Source: Bacillota bacterium (GTDB lineage: Bacteria > Bacillota > Sulfobacillia > Sulfobacillales > Sulfobacillaceae). Taken from it: a DNA stretch of 64,000 nt. Shown one piece after another: positions 15,020-23,246 of the stretch. A program made the translations under genes and the position numbers. The stretch covers positions 53,978 through 117,977 of the forward strand of contig JAJZZP010000036.1 in assembly GCA_021797515.1 (NCBI GenBank), given 5' to 3'. The notes below the pieces were generated by a model. The model was not told the DNA's origin. It searched no databases and saw only the letters and a program-made list of their open reading frames with translations. Positions within the stretch are counted from its first letter, which is position 1, and each line of letters starts with the position of its first letter.

Positions 15020-16121
15020 GTCGCGCTGCTTTAGCTTGCTGCAGCGCCTGCCACGCGTCGCCTGCCAGGTGGGGTCTTAATGCCTCTAGACAGCCCCAAT
15101 CCGGTGATTCCAGACATTCGGCGACTAGATAGGGAAGCCGTTGCTCGAGCGGTAGCCACTCCAATAATTGACGTCTGACCTCATGTTGGCCTTGTACCGA
15201 GTCGGGCCAGGTTGCGCGCAAGAGATTAACCGCTTGGTCCCGCTTATTGCGCCGCATCAATATCCTTGCGGTCAGCAACCGCCAAGGGTCGATGTCAGGT
15301 TTCAAGGCAATGGTAGCTTGTAACCACTGGAGTCCTGGTTCTGTTGCCAAATCGATCAGAATTGAGTAGAGAGATGCCTCCGCTCGATTGAGTGCCATGG
15401 TGTTTAGCGCAGCATTGAGCCAAGTGTCGTTGGGGAGAGGAATGTATGCTGGCCACAAGGGGTCTAAGGGCATTGAAGGATTTTGCAGTGCCAGTGCCCA
15501 CCAATAGGGGAAAGGAACCTGTGTCAGTTTGTGCCAATGGTCCATGATGAGTTGACTCCAACGTGAACGCCAGGCAGGCTGTTGGACCCACGAGGGATGA
15601 AGTTGGGGAAGTATCCTCGCTAGTTGCGAGTCGGTCCAACGACGGATGGTGCGTAACTGTTCGGTGGCTTGGTCCCAAAAGGCAAGACTCTTTATGTCGT
15701 CCCATGGTTGTTGCCAAAGGGGTTTTTGCGCAGGCACCAGGTGCCAGGGAAACCGGCCTGCGGCCCAACGGGGAATCATCGGGTCATCCTCTTGCAAGAG
15801 GTCCGGCGGTGGCGGCATAAATTCTTCGGGACGTGTTAGGTATTGCCATAATAAAGCGGTCAGATGGGCACAGGGTTGAGAGCGCTCGCAGGTGCAGCCT
15901 ACATGTAGTCCTGTAGGCTGCACGATGCAAAATGGCACATAGGAATCTTGATAACCGTGAAGTCTAGCTAGGAGAAATCGTGGATCATGCAAAGCGTGGG
16001 ACACTCTTTCCTGGTACACGTAATCGCGGCCGTGCTGTACAATAGCACTAGGCATGGAGCTTAAGAGGTCATGGATGTGTTGGCTGTCGAGCAACGCGCC
16101 GGGATATTTGCGAGCGGTCAT
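14982..16121 (-). CDS. SWIM zinc-finger protein of unknown function
   Basis: A 379-residue protein with one SWIM motif, CTCERSQPCAH (CxCxnCxH), in its N-terminal third. The rest is helical and rich in tryptophan and leucine, with a repeat-like C-terminal part (ATWPDSVQGQHEV, LLEWLPLEQRLPYL). SWIM domains bind DNA or proteins; bacterial versions often accompany SNF2 helicases, but none adjoins this gene. The start at 16121 follows a perfect GGAGGG site. It is divergent from the 51-residue zinc-ribbon gene and overlaps the phosphoribosyltransferase gene tail to tail. Confidence 0.75.
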   Translation of the reverse strand: MTARKYPGALLDSQHIHDLLSSMPSAIVQHGRDYVYQERVSHALHDPRFLLARLHGYQDSYVPFCIVQPTGLHVGCTCERSQPCAHLTALLWQYLTRPEEFMPPPPDLLQEDDPMIPRWAAGRFPWHLVPAQKPLWQQPWDDIKSLAFWDQATEQLRTIRRWTDSQLARILPQLHPSWVQQPAWRSRWSQLIMDHWHKLTQVPFPYWWALALQNPSMPLDPLWPAYIPLPNDTWLNAALNTMALNRAEASLYSILIDLATEPGLQWLQATIALKPDIDPWRLLTARILMRRNKRDQAVNLLRATWPDSVQGQHEVRRQLLEWLPLEQRLPYLVAECLESPDWGCLEALRPHLAGDAWQALQQAKAARLIPDATPNDPKE

Positions 16122-16193
16122 GTCTACCCTCCTCATACCAGGAGATTGTATCAAATGCTGACAACGGCACGAAACAAAGGGAGGTTCGGGGTA

Positions 16194-16349
16194 ATGGAAG
16201 TAAAGTGCCAAGTGTGTGGCAAGTCCGTGATCTTGGAAACCTGGAGTGCGGAGTACGAGCAACTGAAACAGTCCCCACAACATCCTTTTATTTGTCGCAC
16301 CTGTCAGGACCGGATTCGGTCAGAAGCAAAAAACGAGCAACGGTTATAG
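16194..16349 (+). CDS. Small zinc-ribbon protein (DUF2197/YlaI type)
   Basis: A 51-residue protein with two Cys pairs: KCQVCGK near the start and FICRTCQDRI near the end, the layout of YlaI-like DUF2197 proteins. It probably binds one zinc ion; the role is unknown. The ATG at 16194 follows AAAGGGAGG. A longer frame exists upstream but lacks a ribosome site and overlaps the divergent gene. Confidence 0.8.
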   Translation: MEVKCQVCGKSVILETWSAEYEQLKQSPQHPFICRTCQDRIRSEAKNEQRL

Positions 16350-16431
16350 AAAACAGACAACGGCACGATTTAGGCCGCGAGAGTTGGAGGCGCGCCGAAG
16401 CCAACAAATTGTTTAAGGGAGCTAAGGATTC

Positions 16432-16812
16432 GTGATACGAGGAATTCGTGGGGCAACCACGGTGGAGTGGGACGATGCGAAAGAAATTCTAGACCATACC
16501 AAAACCCTCATTGTTGCTATGGCGGAACAAAATCATGTGGACCCTGAGGCTATGTCTAGTATTTTCTTTACGTTAACTCCGGATTTGCATGCAACCTTTC
16601 CCGCTGAAGCAGCTCGGTTAGTTGGCTGGAAGTATGTGCCGGTGATTTGCATGCGGGAGCTTGATGTGCCCCATGGGTTGCCCAAGACGATTAGGGTGTT
16701 GATGCATGCGGAATTGGATGTGCCTCAAGCGGCGGTGCAGCACGTGTATTTAGAGCGGGCCACGGTACTCCGCGAAGACTTGGCCACCCAGGAGGTTTCA
16801 CGCGATTCATGA
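16432..16812 (+). CDS. aroH: Chorismate mutase, AroH type
   Basis: A 126-residue monofunctional chorismate mutase that converts chorismate to prephenate for tyrosine and phenylalanine synthesis. It begins with IRGIRGATTVEWDD and has SSIFFTLTPDLHATFPAEAAR and VPVICMRELDVPHGLP, which include the active-site arginine of RGATT and the family's CMRE segment. The GTG start lies 7-10 nt after a purine-rich AAGGGAG stretch. It overlaps cmk by 4 nt, as in many Firmicutes. Confidence 0.94.
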   Translation: MIRGIRGATTVEWDDAKEILDHTKTLIVAMAEQNHVDPEAMSSIFFTLTPDLHATFPAEAARLVGWKYVPVICMRELDVPHGLPKTIRVLMHAELDVPQAAVQHVYLERATVLREDLATQEVSRDS

Positions 16813-17501
16813 CAGCAGGGTCTGTCCGGCAGCCGATTGTCGCGGTAGACGGTCCTGCCGGGGCCGGAAAGAGCACGGTCGCTCGAAAGATGGCGGAGCG
16901 GTTGGGACTACTCTATCTGGATACCGGCGCGATGTACCGGGGATTGGCTCATAAGGCATTGCGCCACGGAGTAGATCTGCGCGATGAATCAAGTCTTGAA
17001 GATTTGCTGACCCATACGGTAATTGATTTATACCGGGGGCGGGATGGGCAGACAGAAGTATTGGTGGATGGAGAAAATGTGACACCTTACTTGCGCATCC
17101 CGGAAGTCAACGCCAGTGTTTCGGTTGTGGCGGGATTCCCTGGAGTCCGGGTGGAAATGGTACGACGATTGCGAAAATTGGCGGAGCACGGTGGAGTAGT
17201 CATGGATGGCCGAGATATCGGCACTTACGTATTGCCTGATGCGGACGTCAAGTTTTTTTTGACCGCGTCTTTAGAAGCCAGGGCAAAAAGACGACAGAAA
17301 GACTTGGCACGATTAGGCTATCAGGTGGCGGTGGACATCTTAGCCCAGGAAATCGATCACCGGGACCGACTTGACAGTACCCGGGCGGTAGCGCCGCTCG
17401 CCCGCGCGGCTGATGCGGTAATGATTGATACCACCAACTTGGAGGTGGATCACGTGGTGGACGAGATGGTGTCCGTATTCCGTCACGTGGTAGGTGAATG
17501 A
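16809..17501 (+). CDS. cmk: Cytidylate kinase
   Basis: A 230-residue kinase that phosphorylates CMP and dCMP. The P-loop is GPAGAGKST near residue 15; YLDTGAMYRGLA and VVMDGRDIGTYVLPDAD are family signatures, and the lid contains RAKRRQKDL. It overlaps aroH and plsC by 4 nt each, so the three genes form one coupled unit. Confidence 0.96.
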   Translation: MTAGSVRQPIVAVDGPAGAGKSTVARKMAERLGLLYLDTGAMYRGLAHKALRHGVDLRDESSLEDLLTHTVIDLYRGRDGQTEVLVDGENVTPYLRIPEVNASVSVVAGFPGVRVEMVRRLRKLAEHGGVVMDGRDIGTYVLPDADVKFFLTASLEARAKRRQKDLARLGYQVAVDILAQEIDHRDRLDSTRAVAPLARAADAVMIDTTNLEVDHVVDEMVSVFRHVVGE

Positions 17502-18067
17502 TTTATTATTGGATGGTTTATTGGATTGCTCGGGAAATTTTTTCTCTTTACTGCCGGATAGAGACCACCGGCTTGGAAAATGTTCCTCTTACCGGTGCTT
17601 TGATGATCGCGCTGAACCACAAGAGTTTGGCAGATCCTCCCATGGCAGCCACATTGATGCCACGCCGTGTCTACTTTATGGCTAAAGCAGAGCTGTTTCG
17701 ATTTCGCCCCTTTGGCTGGCTTATTGCCAGCTTAGGGGCTTATCCCGTGCATCGAGGTCATCCTGATCGTAAGGCCATTCGCCGCTCCTTGGATATTTTG
17801 TCCTCGGGGCAGGCTCTGATGATATTTCCTGAAGGGCATCGCAGTGAAACCGGGGAATTGCAGGCAGCGCGAGCCGGAGTTGTCTATCTGGCCCAAAAGA
17901 CGAACTGCTGGATACTTCCCGTAGGGATCAGCGGCGAGTACGGATTTCGCAAGACCATTCGATACTCTGTAGGCAAGCCGTTTCGGATTCCTCCGGATTT
18001 AAGCCGTGAAGACGCCCAACTCCTGGTAATGCAAAAAATTGCGGAACAAATTCTGGGGGCTACGTAA
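17498..18067 (+). CDS. plsC: 1-acyl-sn-glycerol-3-phosphate acyltransferase
   Basis: A 189-residue acyltransferase making phosphatidic acid from lysophosphatidate at the membrane. It has the HX4D motif in LNHKSLADPPM, the FPEGHRSETG motif and a C-terminal VGKPFRIP segment. The N-terminus starts with a short hydrophobic stretch. The cmk-plsC-rpsA order is the common Firmicute arrangement. The ATG at 17498 overlaps the cmk stop. Confidence 0.93.
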   Translation: MIYYWMVYWIAREIFSLYCRIETTGLENVPLTGALMIALNHKSLADPPMAATLMPRRVYFMAKAELFRFRPFGWLIASLGAYPVHRGHPDRKAIRRSLDILSSGQALMIFPEGHRSETGELQAARAGVVYLAQKTNCWILPVGISGEYGFRKTIRYSVGKPFRIPPDLSREDAQLLVMQKIAEQILGAT

Positions 18068-18129
18068 CCTGGGGACCCTAAGTCGAACTCGTTCATCTCA
18101 TAAGGCCTTGTTTACAAATCGGAAAATTG

Positions 18130-18158
18130 TTGGAAACTGGTTGGTTAGAGTGTAATAT
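18130..18158 (+). promoter_or_regulatory. Sigma-A promoter for rpsA
   Basis: TTGGAA (18130-18135), a 17-nt spacer, and TAATAT (18153-18158). It lies in the 151-nt gap between plsC and rpsA, about 60 nt before the rpsA start. Confidence 0.6.
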
Positions 18159-18218
18159 GTAAAAGAGTATGCGACGCGATTTGTCGCATGGTAAAGGCGT
18201 GACAAGGGGGAAGCCAAT

Positions 18219-19436
18219 ATGGATGAACGCAAACAGGCGACGGACTCTAACCACGAGCTAGAGTTGGACGAATCCCTAAATATGGAGGAGTCCATGGCAT
18301 TTGTGGCACTGGAGGATGTTCATCCGGGGCAGATCGTTGAAGGAACCGTTGTCCACATTTCATCAGATTCGGTGCTGGTCGACGTGGGCGGCAAATCGGA
18401 TGGGATAATCCATCTACAAGATTTAACCCATCGCAAAATTGACCGGTCCGAAGACGTGGTTCGGTTGGGAGACGTCATCCGCGTATTTGTTATTGGCTAC
18501 GAGGGCGAGGAAGGCACTCTCAAGCTTTCCAAGAAACGGGCCGACGAAGCCGAAGCGTGGACTCGCTTAGAGGCGCTGCAAAGTTCGGGAGAAATTATCG
18601 AAGCCCCCGTGGTTGAGGTGGTCAAAGGTGGCTTGGTGGTGGACGTGGGAATGCGGGGATTTATTCCGGCATCTCATGTGGCCCGAGGATATGTGGCTGA
18701 ACTTGACGGATTTTTGGGTCAAACGGTTCCAGTTCGCGTCATCGAACTCGACCGCAACAAGCGTCGAGTGATCTTATCCCGGAAGATTGCCATTGAAGAA
18801 CAATCCAAACAACGGCGAGAGCAAGTATGGAATTCGATCTCTGAAGGGCAAGTGGTTCACGGTACGGTAAAGAGTTTGACCGACTTTGGCGCATTTGTGG
18901 ACTTAGGTGGGGTCGATGGCTTATTGCATATCAGCGAAATATCCTGGGGGCGCATTAATCATCCATCTGAAGTGCTTGAGGTAGGGCAGGAGGTTGACGT
19001 CAAGATTTTGCGTTTGGATCCTGAACGCAACAAAATTTCCTTAGGGCTACGCCAAGTGTCTCCCAATCCTTGGGAAACGGTTGCCGATCGCTACCAGGAA
19101 GGTCAGTTGTACCGGGGAAAGGTAGTGCGTATTGCTGCCTTTGGGGCATTTGTGGAACTAGAACCGGGTGTCGACGGGTTGGTTCATATTTCCCAGTTAG
19201 CCTCGCATCGGATTGGGGCACCGGCTGATGTTGTGGCGGTGGGAGATAACGTCGTGGTAAAAGTTTTGCGGGTGGATCCTGAGCATAAAAAAATCTCACT
19301 GTCCAAGAAGGAAGCCGACGAGATGATGGAAGCTGGGATGGAGCCATATTCTGACACTGTCCAGGAATCGTCCCCGAATCAGCATTTGACTGCTTATCAT
19401 GCCGGTGACTGGGATGACGAAAATCCGGAAACGTAA
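18219..19436 (+). CDS. rpsA: S1 RNA-binding domain protein (30S ribosomal protein S1 type)
   Basis: A 405-residue protein with four S1 domains, starting near residues 34, 120, 207 and 292. Domains 3 and 4 are the best conserved (TVKSLTDFGAFVDLGGVDGL; RIAAFGAFVELEPGVDGLVH), as in low-GC Firmicute YpfD/S1 proteins, which are shorter than the six-domain S1 of Gram-negatives. It binds mRNA on the ribosome or in translation-related complexes. The N-terminal 30 residues are acidic and variable. A sigma-A promoter and AAGGGGG site precede it, and a hairpin follows. Confidence 0.93.
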   Translation: MDERKQATDSNHELELDESLNMEESMAFVALEDVHPGQIVEGTVVHISSDSVLVDVGGKSDGIIHLQDLTHRKIDRSEDVVRLGDVIRVFVIGYEGEEGTLKLSKKRADEAEAWTRLEALQSSGEIIEAPVVEVVKGGLVVDVGMRGFIPASHVARGYVAELDGFLGQTVPVRVIELDRNKRRVILSRKIAIEEQSKQRREQVWNSISEGQVVHGTVKSLTDFGAFVDLGGVDGLLHISEISWGRINHPSEVLEVGQEVDVKILRLDPERNKISLGLRQVSPNPWETVADRYQEGQLYRGKVVRIAAFGAFVELEPGVDGLVHISQLASHRIGAPADVVAVGDNVVVKVLRVDPEHKKISLSKKEADEMMEAGMEPYSDTVQESSPNQHLTAYHAGDWDDENPET

Positions 19437-19446
19437 CACCCGTGAG

Positions 19447-19470
19447 GGGAGCCGCAAGGTCGCGGCTCTC
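19447..19470. terminator. Bidirectional hairpin between rpsA and bioY
   Basis: GGGAGCCGC (19447-19455) pairs with GCGGCTCTC (19462-19470) over a 6-nt loop, and CACCC/GGGTG extend the base. It lies between the two convergent genes. T runs are weak on both strands. Confidence 0.6.
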
Positions 19471-19479
19471 AGGGTGGAT

Positions 19480-20037
19480 TTAAGCAGAAAGCTTGTCTGG
19501 TTCGGACTGTTGTCCTACCCATCGATGCATCTGGGTAATAACTGGCCATGCCAGCACGGCTTTAAGCACATCCCAACCAACGAACGGAACGACCCCTTCT
19601 AGAAATGCATGGATCATTGACGCTTTGGTGATGAGCATGAGCCCTGCCATACCCCCGATATAAATCAGCAACAACGCAACAATCATACCGATGAACAACC
19701 GAAACTTACCATGGCTGTGTTGCACTAACACAGCCATGAGCCAAGCCGCAATAGGGTAAGCCCACAAATATCCGCCAAAAGGGCCAATGAACACCGCAAT
19801 GCCTCGGGCTCCCTCGGCAAAAATCGGAGCTCCTAGGACCCCGAGTCCAATGTACACTATTTGACTTAACGCGGCCCATTTTGGCGGCAATATCCCACCA
19901 GCCAAGAACACACCGAATACCTGGAAGGTAAATGGTACCATCGAGAGCCCGGGAATGGTAATAGCGGTAATCGCGCCTAGTGCTGTGATGGCGGCGACAA
20001 AAGCAGCGCGCACCGCCCAACGCAATGATAAGGGCAT
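19480..20037 (-). CDS. bioY: Biotin transporter substrate-binding component BioY
   Basis: A 185-residue integral membrane protein, the S component of an energy-coupling-factor biotin importer. It has about six hydrophobic segments and the BioY signatures VPFTFQVFGVFLAGGILPPKWA, GVLGAPIFAEGARGIAVFIGPFGGYLWAYP and FVGWDVLKAVLAWPV. No ecfA/ecfT genes adjoin it, so it would share a common ECF module encoded elsewhere. The promoter must lie in the gap shared with the divergent gene; I saw no clear BirA operator. Confidence 0.95.
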   Translation of the reverse strand: MPLSLRWAVRAAFVAAITALGAITAITIPGLSMVPFTFQVFGVFLAGGILPPKWAALSQIVYIGLGVLGAPIFAEGARGIAVFIGPFGGYLWAYPIAAWLMAVLVQHSHGKFRLFIGMIVALLLIYIGGMAGLMLITKASMIHAFLEGVVPFVGWDVLKAVLAWPVITQMHRWVGQQSEPDKLSA

Positions 20038-20150
20038 ACAAGCCTCCCTTGGAGTACTCGTTAATGGATTTTGGCCAACATCCTATACTTTGCGGTCCGT
20101 CCGCTCACACTAATGATATCAGAATCTATGGCGATGAAGTGGGTGAAGAA

Positions 20151-20729
20151 GTGGCGGGATTGCGAACGGACTGTATTTGGTTGGCAGCTGTTATTTTATC
20201 GCTTTCTGGATTTGGACGCCAGTATTGGAACCTGCCCTCCAAGCTGTACATTGTGACAATGCTGGGTGCCGTCATGGCAGTGGTGTTGGGCATAGTGTGG
20301 AATGCAGTCCCCATTGCGAACGGTACGGTAAATGCGGGATTGGCCTGGGTGGGTTTTATGACCTTGGCCTGGAGTATTTGGCGTGGGGGGCCGCGGTGGT
20401 GGTATTGGTGGCTGAGTTTGGCGATGGTGTTCACCTTAATGCGCATGGTGGTACCGTTGGTCTCATATCAGGCGGTTCGCCTTATGCCCTTAGTGCCGGA
20501 ATCTTTGTGTTTAGGTTTAGTTTCGGGGCTGGTTACAGAGGATCCGGTTTCCTCAGTGGGAGTTGCCTTGGGAGCGGACATCTTGTCTTCGGGGTGGGTT
20601 GCCGCTCTGCATGGTGGGAATTGGAGCCTGGGTTCCCATGATTTAACTTCTGCTTTGCTGGCCGGTCTAGGCAGTTGGGCCATAGGTTGGGTTCGGGTTC
20701 AATGGAGTTCCAGACGGGACTCTGCTTGA
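20151..20729 (+). CDS. YphA-like membrane protein
   Basis: From a GTG at 20151 this is 192 residues with about six hydrophobic segments (for example WLAAVILSLSGFG, IVTMLGAVMAVVLGIVW and LLAGLGSWAIGWV). Its place between the S1 gene and der, and its length, match YphA of Bacillus, but I see no diagnostic motif. The frame stays open upstream to 20025, overlapping the divergent bioY start; the hydrophobic character starts only after 20151, so I chose that start. The role is unknown. Confidence 0.6.
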   Translation: MAGLRTDCIWLAAVILSLSGFGRQYWNLPSKLYIVTMLGAVMAVVLGIVWNAVPIANGTVNAGLAWVGFMTLAWSIWRGGPRWWYWWLSLAMVFTLMRMVVPLVSYQAVRLMPLVPESLCLGLVSGLVTEDPVSSVGVALGADILSSGWVAALHGGNWSLGSHDLTSALLAGLGSWAIGWVRVQWSSRRDSA

Positions 20730-20774
20730 CCGGAATTTCAATGCCTGGGATAATCCCTAAGGAAGAAGAGGGGG

Positions 20775-22100
20775 ATGGCTGTGGGAGTGGTGGCGCTGGT
20801 AGGTCGACCCAATGTTGGCAAATCGGCCTTGTTTAATCGAATTACACAAACGCGCCGAGCAATTGTGGAGGACTATCCCGGGGTTACTCGGGATCGGCTT
20901 TACGAACAGACCGATTGGAATGGCGTGCCCTTCACAGTGGTGGACACGGGCGGTATCTGGACGGATGATCAGGATACTTTGTTGACCATGACTCGCCAAC
21001 AAACCAACCGCGCCATAGCGGAAGCGGACGTGATTGTCTTGGTGGTAGACGTCAAGCAAGGCATTACCGCAGTGGACTTGGATGTTGCCGATATCTTGCG
21101 GCGCAGCGGCAAGCCGGTGGTGTTGGCCGTAAATAAGGCAGAGAGTTTGAAGTCTGGATGGGCTGAGTTTTATGATTTAGGCCTTGGAGACCCCGTGGGA
21201 GTTTCGGCGTTGCACGGTACCGGGGTTGGTGATTTGTTGGACCGCGTGGCGGTGTTGCTGCCACCACATGATGCTAATGAAACTACGGAAGATGAAAAAC
21301 CCATCCGAGTGGCCTTAGCAGGACGTCCCAACGTGGGAAAATCCTCGTTGCTTAACGCTCTGATTGGGTACGAACGTACATTAGTCACACCGATTGCAGG
21401 CACCACCCGCGACGTGGTGGACGCGTTGATCCGTTACGAAGATCAAGACTATGTTTTGCTAGATACGGCGGGTTTGCGTCGCCCAAGCAGAATTTCCCAG
21501 CAACTCGAGGAAAAGACTGTGCAACGTACTTTGGAGGCGATTCGTCACGCCGACGTGGTGTTGTTAATGCTGGCGGCCAACGAACCGATTAGCGCGCAGG
21601 ACCAGCGCATTGCTGGACAAGTCGCTCAGAGCCGAAAGGCCGTGGTGATATTGTTGAACAAGGCGGATTTGATTAAAGGCGCAACCACTTCGCTACAACA
21701 AGAAGCCCGGGAACAACTAAAATTTATCCCCTACGCGGCGGTGCGGCCAATCTCTGTGGTAAACCACTGGAATCTGGATAAAATTTGGCCAGCGGTGACC
21801 ACTGCCTATCGCTCGTTCACCACTCGGCTGGAAACCCATCCGTTAAACCGTCTCATTCAGGAAGCCGTGCATCTCAATCCACCTCCCACAGACAAAGGCC
21901 ATGCTTTAAAGATCTATTATGTGACCCAAGTTGAAACCAAGCCCCCGCACTTTGTGTTTTTTGTCAATGATCCCGATTTGCTGCACTTTAGTTATCAACG
22001 ATATTTGGAAAATCGACTGCGGGAAAAGTTTGGGTTTGCCGGAAGTCCGGTGCATTTTACCTTTCGACCGCGCACCAAACGCATTCGTGACAATGACTGA
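20775..22100 (+). CDS. der: Ribosome-associated GTPase Der (EngA)
   Basis: A 441-residue double GTPase needed for 50S subunit maturation. Each G domain starts with GRPNVGKS (residues 9-16 and about 178-185), followed by DTGGI and DTAGL G3 motifs and NKAE/NKAD G4 motifs. The C-terminal 80 residues form the KH-like domain. The ATG follows GGAAGAAGAGGGGG. It overlaps gpsA by 8 nt. The order der-gpsA-spoIVA matches Bacillus. Confidence 0.97.
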   Translation: MAVGVVALVGRPNVGKSALFNRITQTRRAIVEDYPGVTRDRLYEQTDWNGVPFTVVDTGGIWTDDQDTLLTMTRQQTNRAIAEADVIVLVVDVKQGITAVDLDVADILRRSGKPVVLAVNKAESLKSGWAEFYDLGLGDPVGVSALHGTGVGDLLDRVAVLLPPHDANETTEDEKPIRVALAGRPNVGKSSLLNALIGYERTLVTPIAGTTRDVVDALIRYEDQDYVLLDTAGLRRPSRISQQLEEKTVQRTLEAIRHADVVLLMLAANEPISAQDQRIAGQVAQSRKAVVILLNKADLIKGATTSLQQEAREQLKFIPYAAVRPISVVNHWNLDKIWPAVTTAYRSFTTRLETHPLNRLIQEAVHLNPPPTDKGHALKIYYVTQVETKPPHFVFFVNDPDLLHFSYQRYLENRLREKFGFAGSPVHFTFRPRTKRIRDND

Positions 22101-23106
22101 AAACGCTCCATCAGTCGCCGTCTTCGGCACGGGCAACTGGGGGCTCACACTCGCGGACATCGCAGCCCGATCGGGTGCTCGAGTGTCCCTCTATTGTCGC
22201 CGTGAAGAAGTCTATCATGCATTAGTGGAAAGACGCCAGCATCCGGAGTTTTTGCCTCATCTGGTATTGCATCGCAGGGTAGTTCCCACAATGGACATTG
22301 AGGCCGCGGCGGTTTCCTCGTCCCATTGGATCATTGTGGTGCCTAGTCAGTACCTGCGGCAAATGGCGCGCCATCTTAGACCCTGGATTCATCAGGATTT
22401 GCAGGTGCTGTCTGCGGTCAAAGGCTTAGAAATTGGCACACATCTACGAATGTCTGAAGTGTTGCGGGATGAATGGGGTGATGATAAAGATGGCGTCGTG
22501 GGGGTGCTTAGTGGCCCTAACTTGGCTTTTGATATTAGTCAAGGGCTTCCTGCGGCGACGGCGGTTGCCTGTGGTCAGGAGGCGTTTGAAGAGTGGACCG
22601 AGCGATTAGGAGGCGCCAATTTGCGCTTGTACCATCAACCGGACCGGGTCGGCGTAGAACTGGGCGGCGCCTTAAAAAATGTTCTGGCGATTGCGGTCGG
22701 GATCGCACATCAGTCGGGGTTGGGGGAAAGCGCTAAAGCTGCTCTGATGACACGGGGCCTTCATGAAATGGGGCGTTTAGCAGTACGGTTAGGCGCGCAA
22801 TTGACGACTTTGGCCGGATTGTCGGGACTAGGAGATATGGTGGTGACGGCTGCCTCATCTCATTCACGAAACCGCTGGTGTGGCGAGCAGCTCGGTAAGG
22901 GGTTGGACTTGGACCATATTTTAAACAGCACCCAAATGGTGGTAGAAGGAGTACCCACTGCCTATGCAGCACAAGAATTGGGTCAACGTTTGGGCGTACC
23001 CCTTCCCATCACTGACGCGGTAGTCGATATATTTCATGGTACACAGGTTTCCCGTGCCGTGGTCAAGCTAATGACCCGTGCATTTGTTGGAGAATCGGAC
23101 CCCTAG
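22093..23106 (+). CDS. gpsA: Glycerol-3-phosphate dehydrogenase [NAD(P)+]
   Basis: A 337-residue enzyme that reduces dihydroxyacetone phosphate to sn-glycerol-3-phosphate for phospholipid synthesis. The nucleotide-binding GTGNWG is at residues 12-17; SAVKGLE, VLSGPNLA, GGALKNVLAIAVG (catalytic lysine) and LSGLGDMVVTA follow in order. The start was set at ATG 22093, overlapping der by 8 nt, since the longer upstream frame has no family resemblance. Confidence 0.96.
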   Translation: MTENAPSVAVFGTGNWGLTLADIAARSGARVSLYCRREEVYHALVERRQHPEFLPHLVLHRRVVPTMDIEAAAVSSSHWIIVVPSQYLRQMARHLRPWIHQDLQVLSAVKGLEIGTHLRMSEVLRDEWGDDKDGVVGVLSGPNLAFDISQGLPAATAVACGQEAFEEWTERLGGANLRLYHQPDRVGVELGGALKNVLAIAVGIAHQSGLGESAKAALMTRGLHEMGRLAVRLGAQLTTLAGLSGLGDMVVTAASSHSRNRWCGEQLGKGLDLDHILNSTQMVVEGVPTAYAAQELGQRLGVPLPITDAVVDIFHGTQVSRAVVKLMTRAFVGESDP

Positions 23107-23150
23107 GGCAAATTTCTTTTCCAAACCCTGGCATTATCTCACGAGTTTCC

Positions 23151-23179
23151 TCATATCCTGCTACTGTCATTCATAGGGT
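23151..23179 (+). promoter_or_regulatory. Possible sigma-E promoter for spoIVA
   Basis: TCATATCC (23151-23158) and CATAGGGT (23172-23179) are 13 nt apart and resemble the sigma-E -35 (ATATT-like) and -10 (CATACANT) elements. The site lies in the gap between gpsA and spoIVA. Bacillus spoIVA is a sigma-E gene, which supports the reading. Confidence 0.4.
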
Positions 23180-23246
23180 GATCCCGGGACAAGGCGAGGA
23201 CCGGCGCCAACCCATTTGGCAGCAAACAAGGGAGGGAACCATAAGG